Shown here: positions 38,001 to 45,887 of the stretch, one piece after another
How positions within the stretch are numbered: the stretch's first letter is position 1
How the letters are laid out: each line of letters opens with the position of its first letter
Assembly (NCBI RefSeq): GCF_028649435.1
Contig: NZ_JAQSIN010000002.1
Strand: one strand, 5' to 3'
DNA from: Curvibacter microcysteis
GTDB lineage: Bacteria > Pseudomonadota > Gammaproteobacteria > Burkholderiales > Burkholderiaceae_C
Length of the DNA: 64,000 nt
The notes under the pieces: generated by a model
What the model was told of the DNA's origin: nothing
The model's input: the letters and a program-made list of their open reading frames with translations, nothing else
Databases searched by the model: none
Position numbers and translations under genes: made by a program

Positions 38001-38306
38001 GCGGCCATCGATGTGCAGTTGAAACTCGATGATCACCACCGACTGCCCTTGGTAGGTGCGCGAGGTCAGGGCATTGATGCCGGCAATGGCGTTGACGCCT
38101 TCTTCGACCTTCTTGGTGACTTCGCTCTCCACGATTTCAGGCGAGGCACCGGGGTAATCGGTGCTGACCACCACCACCGGGAAGTCGATGTTGGGGAACT
38201 GGTCAACGTTGAGGCGCTGGTACGAGAACAGGCCCAGCACGACCAGGGCCAACATGACCATGGTGGCGAAGACCGGGTTTTTGAGGCTGACTTGGGTGAA
38301 CCACAT
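35100..38306 (-). CDS. RND efflux pump permease, AcrB/MdtB-like (1068 aa)
   Basis: The proton-driven inner-membrane pump. N terminus FTQVSLKNPVFATMVMLALV and the periplasmic DQFPNIDFPVVVVSTDYPGA are typical. The proton-relay Asp pair is in CVGLLIDDAIVVRENIVRH and the Lys in LMGLVTKNAILLVDFAIRA, so it should be active. Compared with the 14-17 kb pump it is closer to the MdtB/BepE-like branch. It starts six bases after the adaptor stop and is followed after 20 bases by pcm, so it is in the middle of the tetR - adaptor - RND - pcm - rhodanese - tolC operon. Substrates are unknown. Confidence 0.95.
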   Translation of the reverse strand: MWFTQVSLKNPVFATMVMLALVVLGLFSYQRLNVDQFPNIDFPVVVVSTDYPGASPEIVESEVTKKVEEGVNAIAGINALTSRTYQGQSVVIIEFQLHIDGRKAAEDVREKVAAIRPNFRTEVKEPRVLRFDPASRAVWSLAVLPSAQGGAGSAMSPVELTNWADQVLKKRLENVRGVGSVTLVGGTKREINIYLNPAALESFGITADQVATAIRNESQDLPVGAVRSLTQERVVQIDARMQRPEDFGRIIVARRGGSPVRVEQVARVSDGAQEIDNLALYNGQRTLLLSVQKAQDENTIQVVDGLARTVAELQNQLPPGVQLQPILDASRPIRVAVDNVQRTLIEGAILTVLIVFLFLNSWRSTLITGLTLPIALIGTFLFMNLFGFTINMITLMALSLCVGLLIDDAIVVRENIVRHVQMGKSAYQASLEGTQEIGLAVLATTLSIVAVFLPIGFMQGIIGKFFHEFGITIVAAVMISMFVSFTLDPMLSSIWHDPSIHAHGEKRAPVGFYDKTIGRVTGWFDDATERLAEGYQSLLRWALGHRLMTLGLALVIFVLSVVMVPLLGTEFVPKADFSETTLNFYTPVGSSLEATEAKARQVESIVREFPEVRYTLATINTGNAQGKMYASIYVRLVDRQQRQRSVDAMSAVLRERLRQVPGITVTHVGLLDSVGGNKQVEFSLQGPDLKELERLSRLVMERVRPIPGLVDLDSSVKDGVPQISVELRRDAASDLGLNVGQLGKSLRLLVAGETEGTWRAPDDQTYDINVRLAPDARNAPEDLERLPFALSNASDGSSRVVRLNQIARVKESLGSNQINRRDLMREVAINANVYQRSAGEVSGDIKKVLEGLQLPPGYRYSFSGSAKNMAESFGYAVSALALAIIFIYMILASQFKSFLQPLALMTSLPLTLIGVVLALLMFGSTLSMFSIIGVVMLMGLVTKNAILLVDFAIRAREGGVDAQGQPVPGLERSAALLLAARVRLRPILMTTLAMIFGMVPLAFAISEGSEQRAPMGQAVIGGVITSSLLTLVVVPVVYCYMDDLASWARRVLGRGQTPASPPKIDGLS

Positions 38307-38312
38307 GGCGGG

Positions 38313-39554
38313 TCAGCGGGCAGCAGCCGGGGCGGGGGCAGGGGCTGCGGCGGGCGCCGCAGGCGTGGCGGCGGCCGAGGGCGATGCGGCGCCCGTGAAG
38401 CGCACGGCCGTGCCTTCACGCAAGGGGCCCACGGCGCCTTGCAGCACCTGGGTGCCTTCGCTCACGCCTTGCAGCGTGACCCAGGGGGCTTGCTCCAACT
38501 CGCCACGCTGGCCCAGTTGCACCGGCAGGTGGCGCACAGCGGCCTGTTCGACCACCTGCACATAGGGCCGGGGCTTGTCGGTGCGCACCGCGCTCAGGGG
38601 CAGGGCCACGGCGCGGACCTTGTCGGTCTCCAGCAGGCCCTGTGCGAACAGACCTTGGCGCAGCACGGGGCCGTTGGCGCCGGGCTTGTCCAGCGTCAGG
38701 TAGGCCACCACGCTGCGGCTGCCCGCCTGGGTGCTGGGGTTGATGCGCGACACGGTGGCGCCCACGGTCTGGGTGCTGCCGTTGCTTTGTTCGATGTTCA
38801 GACGGGCGCGCTGGCCCACCCGCAGGCCCAGCGATTCGGCGGGGCTGAAGGTGGCTTCGAGTTCGAGTTGGCTCAGGTCCACGATCTCCAAGACCCGGGT
38901 GTCGATGGGCAGGCGCTCCCCAGGCTGGGCCAGGCGTTGGGCCACCAGGCCGCTGATGGGGGCCTTGAGCACGGTGTCGTCAAAGGCTTTGCGCGACACC
39001 TCGGCGGCGGCTTGCGCGGCTCGGTAGGTGGAGATGGCCGAGTTCAGCGTGGCTTGCGAGGTGTCCAGCGCGGTTTGCGAGATGAAGCCTTGGGCCACCA
39101 GGGCCTTGTTGTTGTTGTACTGGCGCTGGGCGATGTCGATCTGGGCCTTGGCCGACTCGGCCTGGTCCTGCGCCTGGCGCAGGCGGAATTGGAATTCAGT
39201 GACCTCGATGCGCGCCAGCACCTGGCCCGCTTGCACGGCGTCGCCTTCGCGCACCTTCAAGTCTTGCAGCTCGCCCGGCACCCGGGTGCGGATGAAGGCC
39301 GAGTTGACGGCCCGCAGCGCACCCGACACCGCCAAGCCCTGGCTCAGTTCGTGGACCCGGGCTTGAATCACATCCCCAGGGGCCAGTTCGACCACCGACT
39401 GCACGCCCTGGTGGGCCGAGGCGGCCACCGCGGCTTGCTGGGCCTTGCGTGCCGACAGCGCGCGCAGCACGCCGGCGCCGATGCCACCCACCAGCAGGGC
39501 GATCAAAATCCACTTCAGCCAGGGGCGGGCCCGCCGGGGGGTTGGTGCGTTCAT
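38313..39554 (-). CDS. RND periplasmic adaptor subunit (413 aa)
   Basis: The membrane-fusion protein of the tripartite pump. An N-terminal membrane anchor (RPWLKWILIALLVGGIGAGV) without a lipobox cysteine is followed by lipoyl halves (IRTRVPGELQDLKVREGDAV and KAPISGLVAQRLAQPGE), a helical hairpin and a beta-barrel. The last 30 residues are a low-complexity Ala/Pro tail (AAATPAAPAAAPAPAPAAAR), unusual for the family and without a known role. It begins 11 bases after the TetR stop and ends six bases before the permease. Confidence 0.93.
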   Translation of the reverse strand: MNAPTPRRARPWLKWILIALLVGGIGAGVLRALSARKAQQAAVAASAHQGVQSVVELAPGDVIQARVHELSQGLAVSGALRAVNSAFIRTRVPGELQDLKVREGDAVQAGQVLARIEVTEFQFRLRQAQDQAESAKAQIDIAQRQYNNNKALVAQGFISQTALDTSQATLNSAISTYRAAQAAAEVSRKAFDDTVLKAPISGLVAQRLAQPGERLPIDTRVLEIVDLSQLELEATFSPAESLGLRVGQRARLNIEQSNGSTQTVGATVSRINPSTQAGSRSVVAYLTLDKPGANGPVLRQGLFAQGLLETDKVRAVALPLSAVRTDKPRPYVQVVEQAAVRHLPVQLGQRGELEQAPWVTLQGVSEGTQVLQGAVGPLREGTAVRFTGAASPSAAATPAAPAAAPAPAPAAAR

Positions 39555-39565
39555 CGTGTCTCTTG

Positions 39566-40270
39566 TTATGGTTGGGATGAGAGAGGAGGCCGGGTGACGG
39601 CCCGTTCAGCTTTTCCCGTCAGGCCGTTGAGCAACAACTCGATTTGCTGGGTGATGAACAAGTCGGGCTGCATGTCAAAGGAAGCCGGGGCGCAGGCCCC
39701 CACGGAATGCTTCCACATCATCAGGAAAATCATGGGGGCGATCACGCTGTAGACCGCGTGGTCCAGGTCCAGCACCCGGAATTCGCCGCGCTCGATGCCG
39801 CGCTCCAGGATGCGGCGGATCAGTTGGTGTCCGGGCAGGATGACTTCGGCTTGGTAGAAGCTGGCAATCTCGGGGAAGTTGCGCGCCTCGCTCATCATCA
39901 GCTTGGTGATGCCCGAGGCCTTGGTCATGCCTACGCGCTCCCACCAACTGCGCATCGCATAGGCCAGCATTTCGGGGGTGGTGCCGGTGAAGTTGTTCAG
40001 CTCCGCTTCCCACTCGGTGAAACGGCCCGAGATGTTTTCACGCACCACGGCCTTGAACAGCTCTTCCTTGCTGACAAAATACAAAAACAGCGTGCCTTTG
40101 GACACCCCGGCACGGGCCGCCACTTCCTCTGCGCGGGTGGCCGCAAACCCTTTTTCGACAAACAGGTCCAGCGCTGCCGCCAGCAGTTCGCCCGGCCGAG
40201 CCTCTTTGCGGCGCTCGCGTTTGGCCTGGCTCTCGGCCAGGGGGCAACAGGGGAACTTGGGGAGCGGCAT
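39566..40270 (-). CDS. TetR/AcrR-family regulator heading the RND operon (234 aa)
   Basis: A repressor with an N-terminal helix-turn-helix (EEVAARAGVSKGTLFLYFVSKEELF, cut at 20 as EEVAARAGVSKGTLFLYFVS) preceded by the basic KRERRKEARPGELLAAALDLF, and a long helical ligand domain with MRSWWERVGMTKASGITKLM. As first gene of the operon rather than divergent, it would repress its own mRNA along with the pump. The start at 40270 gives 15 residues before the first helix; a later start is not available in a convincing place. It is divergent from msrA. The effector is unknown. Confidence 0.9.
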   Translation of the reverse strand: MPLPKFPCCPLAESQAKRERRKEARPGELLAAALDLFVEKGFAATRAEEVAARAGVSKGTLFLYFVSKEELFKAVVRENISGRFTEWEAELNNFTGTTPEMLAYAMRSWWERVGMTKASGITKLMMSEARNFPEIASFYQAEVILPGHQLIRRILERGIERGEFRVLDLDHAVYSVIAPMIFLMMWKHSVGACAPASFDMQPDLFITQQIELLLNGLTGKAERAVTRPPLSSQP

Positions 40271-40279
40271 GGTTGTTAA

Positions 40280-40301
40280 TGACTGGTCGGTTAGTAATAT
40301 A
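40280..40301 (-). promoter_or_regulatory. Candidate operator upstream of the TetR-RND operon
   Basis: The stretch TGACTGGTCGGTTAGT, just upstream of the tetR start, is an imperfect dyad (outer ACT/AGT and central CG match) of the kind recognised by AcrR-like TetR proteins (GACCGACC-like halves). The symmetry is partial, so this is a guess by position and composition. Confidence 0.35.
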
Positions 40302-40438
40302 ACGTTCGGCTTTGCCGTCCGTCAAGTTTGAAGCCCGCAGGGCGCCCGGCCGGGCTTTGACCCCGGCGGCCCTCAGGTAAGGCGCAGGCCCTACAGTGGC
40401 AGGCTCTGAGTTGAGTTCTTGTTTTCAGGAAAGATCCC

Positions 40439-40975
40439 ATGGCTTCACAAACCATTACCTTGGGCGGCGGTTGCTTTTGGTGCACCGAAGCTGTGTACGT
40501 GCGCGTCAAAGGTGTGCTCGACGTCGAGTCGGGCTACTGCAACGGCCACATCCAGCGGCCCCAATACGAGCAGGTGTGCAGCGGCACCACGGGCCATGTG
40601 GAGGTGGTGCAACTGGTGTTTGATCCGGCGGTGATCAGCCTGGCGCAGTTGCTGGAGATCTTTTTTGTCATTCACGATCCGACCACGCTGAACCGCCAAG
40701 GCAACGATGTGGGCACGCAGTACCGCAGCGGCATTTACGCCCAAGACGCGGCTCAGTTGGCCGAGGTCACGGCTTGGCTGGAGGCCGCGCGGCAGGACAG
40801 CACCTGGCGCAGCCCTGTGGTGACAGAAGCGGTGTTGCGCGACAACTACTGGCCTGCCGAGGACTACCACCAGGACTATTTTGAGCAGCACCCCAACCAG
40901 GGATATTGCGCTTTCGTGGTGGGCCCCAAGGTCGAGAAGTTCCAAAAGACCTTCGCCCAGTTCGCCAAGGACTGA
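40439..40975 (+). CDS. msrA: Peptide-methionine (S)-S-oxide reductase (178 aa)
   Basis: Repairs the S-epimer of methionine sulfoxide in proteins with thioredoxin as electron donor. The catalytic motif GGCFWC gives Cys12 as nucleophile; Cys34 and Cys48 are additional cysteines that could act in recycling. HPTTLNRQGNDVGTQYRS (here HDPTTLNRQGNDVGTQYRS) and DYHQDYFEQHPNQGYC are the other family blocks. The ATG at 40439 is preceded by GGAAAG. Length is normal for cytoplasmic MsrA, with no MsrB domain fused. It is divergent from the RND operon. Confidence 0.95.
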   Translation: MASQTITLGGGCFWCTEAVYVRVKGVLDVESGYCNGHIQRPQYEQVCSGTTGHVEVVQLVFDPAVISLAQLLEIFFVIHDPTTLNRQGNDVGTQYRSGIYAQDAAQLAEVTAWLEAARQDSTWRSPVVTEAVLRDNYWPAEDYHQDYFEQHPNQGYCAFVVGPKVEKFQKTFAQFAKD

Positions 40976-41123
40976 AGGGGCGCTTGGGGCGCGTCGGGGG
41001 GCTGATGGCTTGTTTGGGTCGCGCCGAAGGCCCTTGGGGCGGTTAAGCTTCAGGGTTGGCAGCCACTTCACGCCTGAAGTCCCGCCACCCCTTCTCCCCC
41101 GGATTTTTGTTCTCATTTCATTG

Positions 41124-41642
41124 ATGGCCAATCGGATGGTTCACCGCACTGGGGCTCGGGCTGCACGCTCGGGCCTGCGCTCGCGTGGGCACGCCGTGGT
41201 CCGGGGCGCTTCCTCGCTGAGCCTCGGGTGGCTGCTGCTGTTGGCCTTGTGGCTGGCCCCGGTCTTGGGGCAGATGCACCGGGCCTACCACGCCAGCGGG
41301 CCGCGAGCGGTGCCGACGGCCGGGCTGCAGGCGTCTTTCGCCAGCCCCCCAACGGCCGGGTTGGCGGTTTCGGCGCCTTGGCGGGCCCCTGAACGCGGGC
41401 ACAGCGCGAAGGCTGAAGGGCCGGGCGCGCAGTCCTGGCTGGAGCGCCTGTTCGCCACCCACACCAGCGATGCCGACTGTTTGGTCTTCGACCAGCTCAG
41501 CCCTGATGCGGCCGCCACCCAGTGGGTGATGCCAGATGCGGCTTTGCCGCCCCTGCGTTTTGTGGCCTGGTGGCTGGACGCCACCTTGGTGGCCACCACC
41601 GCCGCGCCTTGCCAGGCGCGCGCCCCCCCGGTCCTGCGTTGA
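41124..41642 (+). CDS. Small envelope protein of unknown function (172 aa) upstream of a TonB receptor
   Basis: I cannot name this protein. A basic N terminus precedes one hydrophobic helix (about residues 34-50, LGWLLLLALWLAPVLG), followed at once by QMHRAYH, and later by LFATHTSDADCLVFDQLS, a single-cysteine motif near Asp. Such small DUF2946-like proteins with scattered His/Cys often sit beside TonB receptors for metals, so metal handling in the periplasm is possible, but this is inference. The start at 41124 is supported by the membrane helix position; a TTG one codon earlier is possible. It precedes the receptor gene by about 100 bases. Confidence 0.6.
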   Translation: MANRMVHRTGARAARSGLRSRGHAVVRGASSLSLGWLLLLALWLAPVLGQMHRAYHASGPRAVPTAGLQASFASPPTAGLAVSAPWRAPERGHSAKAEGPGAQSWLERLFATHTSDADCLVFDQLSPDAAATQWVMPDAALPPLRFVAWWLDATLVATTAAPCQARAPPVLR

Positions 41643-41684
41643 TCTCTCTCACCCAGCGGGGGCCCTGACAGGGCTCCCACGTGG

Positions 41685-41711
41685 GGCTGTGCGGCTTGAG
41701 TGCGCACAGCC
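41685..41711 (+). other. Hairpin between the small envelope gene and the TonB receptor
   Basis: GGCTGTGCG (41685-41693) and CGCACAGCC (41703-41711) are perfect 9-bp arms around a 9-base loop, followed by GGGTTTT. It lies 34 bases before the receptor start and could be a weak terminator/attenuator or mask the ribosome-binding region. Confidence 0.5.
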
Positions 41712-41745
41712 ACGCGGGTTTTGATGGTTTCAACCGGATTTTTTC

Positions 41746-43956
41746 ATGGCTTTTTCAATGTCTTGCGGGCGTGGCTCGCTGGGCGCCGCTGTGTCGGGCG
41801 TCTTTTTCTCTCCTTTGTCTTCCTCTGCGGCGGCTTCTTTGACGGGGCCACGCTTTCGCCTCAGTGCGCTGTCCATGGCCTGCTTGGCCGGGGCGGTCGC
41901 AGGGTTCAGTCACCCGGTGCAGGCCCAAGAGGCCAGCCCCCCGGCGGCGACGGCGGCAGCCTCAGGCCCCAGCCTGCGTGAGGTCACCGTGACCGGCAAC
42001 CCCTTGGGGGCCACCGACTTGATCGTGCCCGTCAGCACGTTGCAGGGGGCTGAACTGGCCCAGCAGGCGCGCGGCACCCTGGGGGAGACCTTGAATGGCA
42101 CGCCCGGCGTCAGCAGCACCTACTTTGGCCCCAATGCCAGCCGCCCCATCATCCGCGGGCTGGACGGTGACCGCATCCGCGTGCTGAACAACGGTGGCGC
42201 CACGTTGGACGCGTCGGCGCTGAGTTTTGACCACGCCGTGCCGCTGGAGCCCATCACCGTGGACCGCATTGAGGTGCTGCGCGGCCCAGGTGCCCTGCAG
42301 TACGGCGGCAGCGCGGTCGGGGGCGTGGTCAATGTGATCGACAACCGCATCCCGCGTGAAGCACTGAATGGGGTCACCGGCAAGGTGGACCTGGGCGGGG
42401 CCACCGGCAACGGCGAGCGCAGCAGCGCCGCCATGGTCGAGGGCGGTAATGAACGCTATGCCCTGCACGTCGACGGCTTTGACCGCCGCACCGATGACGT
42501 CAAGGTGCCCCTCAGCCTGGCTTGCGAGCGCGCAGGCTCGCCTGCCCAGGCCAGCCGCATCTGCAACTCGGCCAGCCGGGCGCAGGGCGGGGCGCTGGGC
42601 GGCAGCGTGTTTTTTGACCGGGGCTACCTGGGCGCGTCTGTGGCCACCTACCAAACCACCTACGGCACCGTGGCCGAGGACAACGTGAGCATCGGCATGC
42701 GCTCCAACCGCTATGCGCTGGAAGGCGAATGGCGTCAGCCCGTGGCGCTGCTGGAGAACCTGAAGTTCCAGTTCAGCCACAGCGACTACCGCCACACCGA
42801 GTACGAATCCGGTGTGGCCGGCACGCGCTTCAGCAACCAGGGCAATGACCTGCGCCTGGAGGCGCGGCACCAGCCCTGGTCGGGCGTGCAGGGCGTGGTC
42901 GGCTTCCAGGCCGAATCCGGGCGCTTTGCGGCCGTGGGGGACGAGGCCTTTGCGCCCTACAGCCGCAGCAGCAGCCAAGCCTTGTTTGTGCATGAAGAGC
43001 TGCCCACCGCTTGGGGCAAGCTGAGTGCGGGGGCCCGCACGGAGCAGGTCACGGTGCGCTCGCTGGGCAATGCCGAGGTGGACCGCTTCCAGGTCGGCGA
43101 GCGCCGCTTCAACCCGCACAGCCTGGCGCTCGGCGCACTGTGGAACGTGGCGCCGGCCTGGCTGCTGACCAGCAACCTGGCTTACACCGAACGTGCGCCC
43201 AAGGACTATGAGCTGTTTGCCAACGGCCCCCACCTGGCCACTGCGGCCTGGGAGACCGGCAACAGCGCGTTGAGCAAGGAGCGCTCGACCAGCCTGGAGT
43301 TGGGCGCGCAGTGGAAGTCGGGCCCGCACCAAGCGGCCCTGAACGCCTACCAGACCCGCTTTGCCAACTACATCGGCCTGCTGCCCAGTGGCGATGTGCT
43401 GAGTGCCGAGGGCCAACGCAACCCCAGCGACGCCAGCGTGAGCACCTACCCGGAGTACCGCTATGTGGGCATCCGCGCCCGCTTCACCGGCTTGGAAGGC
43501 CGCGCCACAGTGCGGCTGCAGGGCCCGGGCGGCCTGCGCCCCGTCAGCCACTGGGGGACTTTGGACTTGCAACTGCGCGGCGACCTGGTGCGCGCCATCA
43601 ATGCCGACACCCAGGAGGCCTTGCCCCGCATAGCCCCGGCCCGCTTGGGCGCCAGCCTGGCCTGGAGCCTGGGCCCCTGGTCGCTGCGCGGCGGCTTTGA
43701 CCACGCGGCGGCGCAAAGCCGGGTCCCCAGCGACAGCCGTGCCACGGCGGCCTACACCTTGTGGAATGCCATGGGCAGCTACAAGACCACCGCCCAGTGG
43801 GGCGGCCAGCGCACCCAACTGCTGTGGTACGCGCGCCTGGACAACCTGACCAACCAGCTGGCCTACAGCGCCACGTCCATTCTGACCACCACGGCCTTCC
43901 CCAAGGCCCCGCTGCCAGGGCGCAGCCTCAAAGTGGGCTTGCAGCTCGCGTTCTGA
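41746..43956 (+). CDS. TonB-dependent outer-membrane receptor, ZnuD-like (736 aa)
   Basis: A gated 22-strand barrel that takes up a scarce nutrient with energy from TonB. After a long leader the signal peptide ends near SHPVQAQEAS (about residue 62). The TonB-box region LREVTVTGNPLG is followed by the plug (SRPIIRGLDGDRIRVLNNGG, DRIEVLRGPGALQYGGSAVG) and the barrel, which ends in the outer-membrane signal GRSLKVGLQLAF. FDHAVPLEPITVDRIEVLRG and a loop with paired cysteines (LACERAG...RICNSAS) resemble ZnuD, the zinc receptor of Neisseria. No Zur-like palindrome was found upstream, so zinc as substrate is a family-based inference; another metal or haem is possible. Confidence 0.9.
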   Translation: MAFSMSCGRGSLGAAVSGVFFSPLSSSAAASLTGPRFRLSALSMACLAGAVAGFSHPVQAQEASPPAATAAASGPSLREVTVTGNPLGATDLIVPVSTLQGAELAQQARGTLGETLNGTPGVSSTYFGPNASRPIIRGLDGDRIRVLNNGGATLDASALSFDHAVPLEPITVDRIEVLRGPGALQYGGSAVGGVVNVIDNRIPREALNGVTGKVDLGGATGNGERSSAAMVEGGNERYALHVDGFDRRTDDVKVPLSLACERAGSPAQASRICNSASRAQGGALGGSVFFDRGYLGASVATYQTTYGTVAEDNVSIGMRSNRYALEGEWRQPVALLENLKFQFSHSDYRHTEYESGVAGTRFSNQGNDLRLEARHQPWSGVQGVVGFQAESGRFAAVGDEAFAPYSRSSSQALFVHEELPTAWGKLSAGARTEQVTVRSLGNAEVDRFQVGERRFNPHSLALGALWNVAPAWLLTSNLAYTERAPKDYELFANGPHLATAAWETGNSALSKERSTSLELGAQWKSGPHQAALNAYQTRFANYIGLLPSGDVLSAEGQRNPSDASVSTYPEYRYVGIRARFTGLEGRATVRLQGPGGLRPVSHWGTLDLQLRGDLVRAINADTQEALPRIAPARLGASLAWSLGPWSLRGGFDHAAAQSRVPSDSRATAAYTLWNAMGSYKTTAQWGGQRTQLLWYARLDNLTNQLAYSATSILTTTAFPKAPLPGRSLKVGLQLAF

Positions 43957-44123
43957 GGGGCGGGCTCGGTGGGTGGGCCCGGCAGGCTGGGCTAAAAGCG
44001 GCGACAATTCGAGCCCTCAAGGCCTGCGATCCCCGCCCGCCATCCACCCGGCTGCCGGTGCGTGAACGACAGGGAGCCTGCACCGGGCCCGTTTCTGTCC
44101 ACCCCGACCGTTTTTTGGCCCCC

Positions 44124-45071
44124 GTGAACCACCCCGTCATCACCGCGCTGCTGCCTGTTGTTCTCTTCATTTTGGCGGGCTTCGTGGCCGGCCGGCGCCG
44201 CTGGATCGGTGGGGGCGCGGTGCGCGACCTGTCCAACCTGGTGTTCATGCTGCTCTTGCCGGCGCTGCTGTTTCGCACCATGAGCGCGGTGCACCTGGAG
44301 CAGCTGGACTTCAAGCCGATTGGCATGTACTTCCTGGCCGCCAGCCTGGTCTATGCCCTGGTGTTGCTGGTGCAGGGCTACAACCGCCGGGGGGCGGTGC
44401 TGGCCCTGGCGGGCACGTTCAGCAACACCGGCATGATTGGCATCCCGCTGATTGGCCTGGCGTACGGCCAGCCGGGCCTGGTGACCTTGTTCACGCTGAT
44501 CTCGCTGCACTCGCTGGTGCTGTTGACGGCGGGCAACATCGTGCTGGAGCTGGCCGCCCAGCGCGAGGACCGATTGCGGGGCATCGCGCCTGCCCATTCA
44601 GTGTGGGTGACCGTGCTGCGCGCCTTGCGCAACGGCATCATCCACCCCATTCCCCTGCCCATCATGGCCGGCCTGCTGTTTGGCCTGACCGGGCTGAGCA
44701 TTCCGCCGTTGCTGGACCAGCCCTTGCAGCTGCTGGGCAGTGCCATGGGCCCCATGGCCCTGGTGCTGGTGGGCGTGACCCTGGCCTATGGCTCAGTGGG
44801 CGCCCAGCTCAAGGGGGCTTTGGCCATGGTCGGGGTGAAGAACCTGTTGCACCCGGCCATGGTGGGGGCGCTGGGCTGGCTGCTGGGTCTGGGGGGCGTG
44901 CCGCTGACCGTGATGGTGGTCACGGCCGGGCTGCCAATCGGGGCCAATGTTTATTTGTTTTCGCAGCGCTACGGCGTGGCCGAAGACCTGACCACGGCCA
45001 GCGTGGCCGTCACCACCGTCATGGCCCTGGTGACTTTGCCGCTGGTGATGTTGCTGGCTGGCCACCTGTGA
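44124..45071 (+). CDS. AEC-family permease (auxin efflux carrier type, 315 aa)
   Basis: An inner-membrane secondary transporter with ten predicted helices in two repeats. Family motifs include VLFILAGFVAGRRRW, NLVFMLLLPALLF, LAGTFSNTGMIGIPLIG, PLPIMAGLLFGLTG and VVTAGLPIGANVYLFSQRYG. Members carry auxin-like acids, malate or malonate; the substrate here is unknown. No ATG fits: the best start is the GTG at 44124, giving VNHPVITALLPVV with the first helix right after it; the ribosome-binding site there is poor, so the start is less sure than the gene. It is convergent with pdxH (16 bases). Confidence 0.9.
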   Translation: MNHPVITALLPVVLFILAGFVAGRRRWIGGGAVRDLSNLVFMLLLPALLFRTMSAVHLEQLDFKPIGMYFLAASLVYALVLLVQGYNRRGAVLALAGTFSNTGMIGIPLIGLAYGQPGLVTLFTLISLHSLVLLTAGNIVLELAAQREDRLRGIAPAHSVWVTVLRALRNGIIHPIPLPIMAGLLFGLTGLSIPPLLDQPLQLLGSAMGPMALVLVGVTLAYGSVGAQLKGALAMVGVKNLLHPAMVGALGWLLGLGGVPLTVMVVTAGLPIGANVYLFSQRYGVAEDLTTASVAVTTVMALVTLPLVMLLAGHL

Positions 45072-45086
45072 GGCGGCCAACGGGGT

Positions 45087-45737
45087 TCAGGGCGCCAGGC
45101 GTTCGCGCACCCACAGGCCGGTGTCGTCCTGGCGGTAGCGCAGGCGGTCATGCAGACGGCTCTTGCGGCCTTGCCAGAACTGCCACTGCTCGGGCTTGAG
45201 TCGGTAGCCGCCCCAATGCGGTGGACGCGGCGGCTGCAGCATGAACTGCGCGCCGTAGCGCGCGGCATTGGCCACCAGCACGGCCCGACCGCCAATGACT
45301 TCGCTTTGCGGGCTGGCCCAGGCGCCAATGCGCGAGTCCAGCGGGCGGCTGTGGAAGTAGGCGTCGCTCTCTTCGTCGCTGACCTTCTCGACCACGCCCT
45401 CGATGCGCACCACGCGCTCCAGCTCCACCCAATGGAACTGCAAGGCGGCAAAGGGGTTGCCGGCCAGTTCGCGGCCCTTGCGGCTGTCGTAATTGGTGTA
45501 CCAGACGATGCCACGCTCATCCAAGCCCTTGATCAGCACCACGCGGGTGCTGGGGCGCAGGTCGGCGCCGACGGTGGCCAGGGTCATGGCGTTGGGCTCA
45601 GGCACCTCGCTGGAGATGGCCTCGTTGAGCCACTGCTCAAACTGCTTCAGCGGGTCGGCTTGCGAGGCGTCTTCGCTGAGTTCGGCGCGCTCATAGCTTT
45701 TGCGCAGGTCGGCGATGGAGGTACTGGTTTTGCTCAT
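45087..45737 (-). CDS. pdxH: Pyridoxamine/pyridoxine 5'-phosphate oxidase (216 aa)
   Basis: An FMN enzyme that forms pyridoxal 5'-phosphate from the 5'-phosphates of pyridoxamine or pyridoxine, the last step of vitamin B6 synthesis and salvage. The N-terminal MTLATVGADLRPSTRVVLIK, FMN-binding FYTNYxSRKG (here WYTNYDSRKGRELAGNPFAA), FHSRPLDSRIGAWASPQS and the C-terminal HDRLRYRQDDTGLWVRERLAP, given here only as parts, are all typical. The start at 45737 yields the standard length; the frame stays open upstream but without similarity. Monocistronic. Confidence 0.95.
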   Translation of the reverse strand: MSKTSTSIADLRKSYERAELSEDASQADPLKQFEQWLNEAISSEVPEPNAMTLATVGADLRPSTRVVLIKGLDERGIVWYTNYDSRKGRELAGNPFAALQFHWVELERVVRIEGVVEKVSDEESDAYFHSRPLDSRIGAWASPQSEVIGGRAVLVANAARYGAQFMLQPPRPPHWGGYRLKPEQWQFWQGRKSRLHDRLRYRQDDTGLWVRERLAP

Positions 45738-45887
45738 GCCTCGATTTTGCCTGGGTGTGGTGCTGTCGGTGCTTGACCCAGCGCAGAGTCCCCAGACCCG
45801 GCAGGCCAGGGCAAGGGCTCGCTTATAGTTCGGGGCCTTGCGCTGGCCCGGTTCTGCGGCCCGCCCTGGCCTCTTTGACACCGCCCC

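Noticed and set aside
35073..39752. A 1559-codon open frame antisense to the RND permease and adaptor genes
   Set aside because: Its product is rich in His, Gln, Gly and Val without any domain pattern, as expected for the antisense of GC-rich codons; the opposite strand encodes clear RND and adaptor motifs.
41643..41745. Cobalamin or other riboswitch before the TonB receptor
   Set aside because: Only about 100 bases with a simple hairpin and no B12-box-like sequence.
41962..44007. A 681-codon minus-strand frame opposite the TonB receptor
   Set aside because: No recognisable domain and antisense-type composition; the plus strand has plug and barrel motifs.
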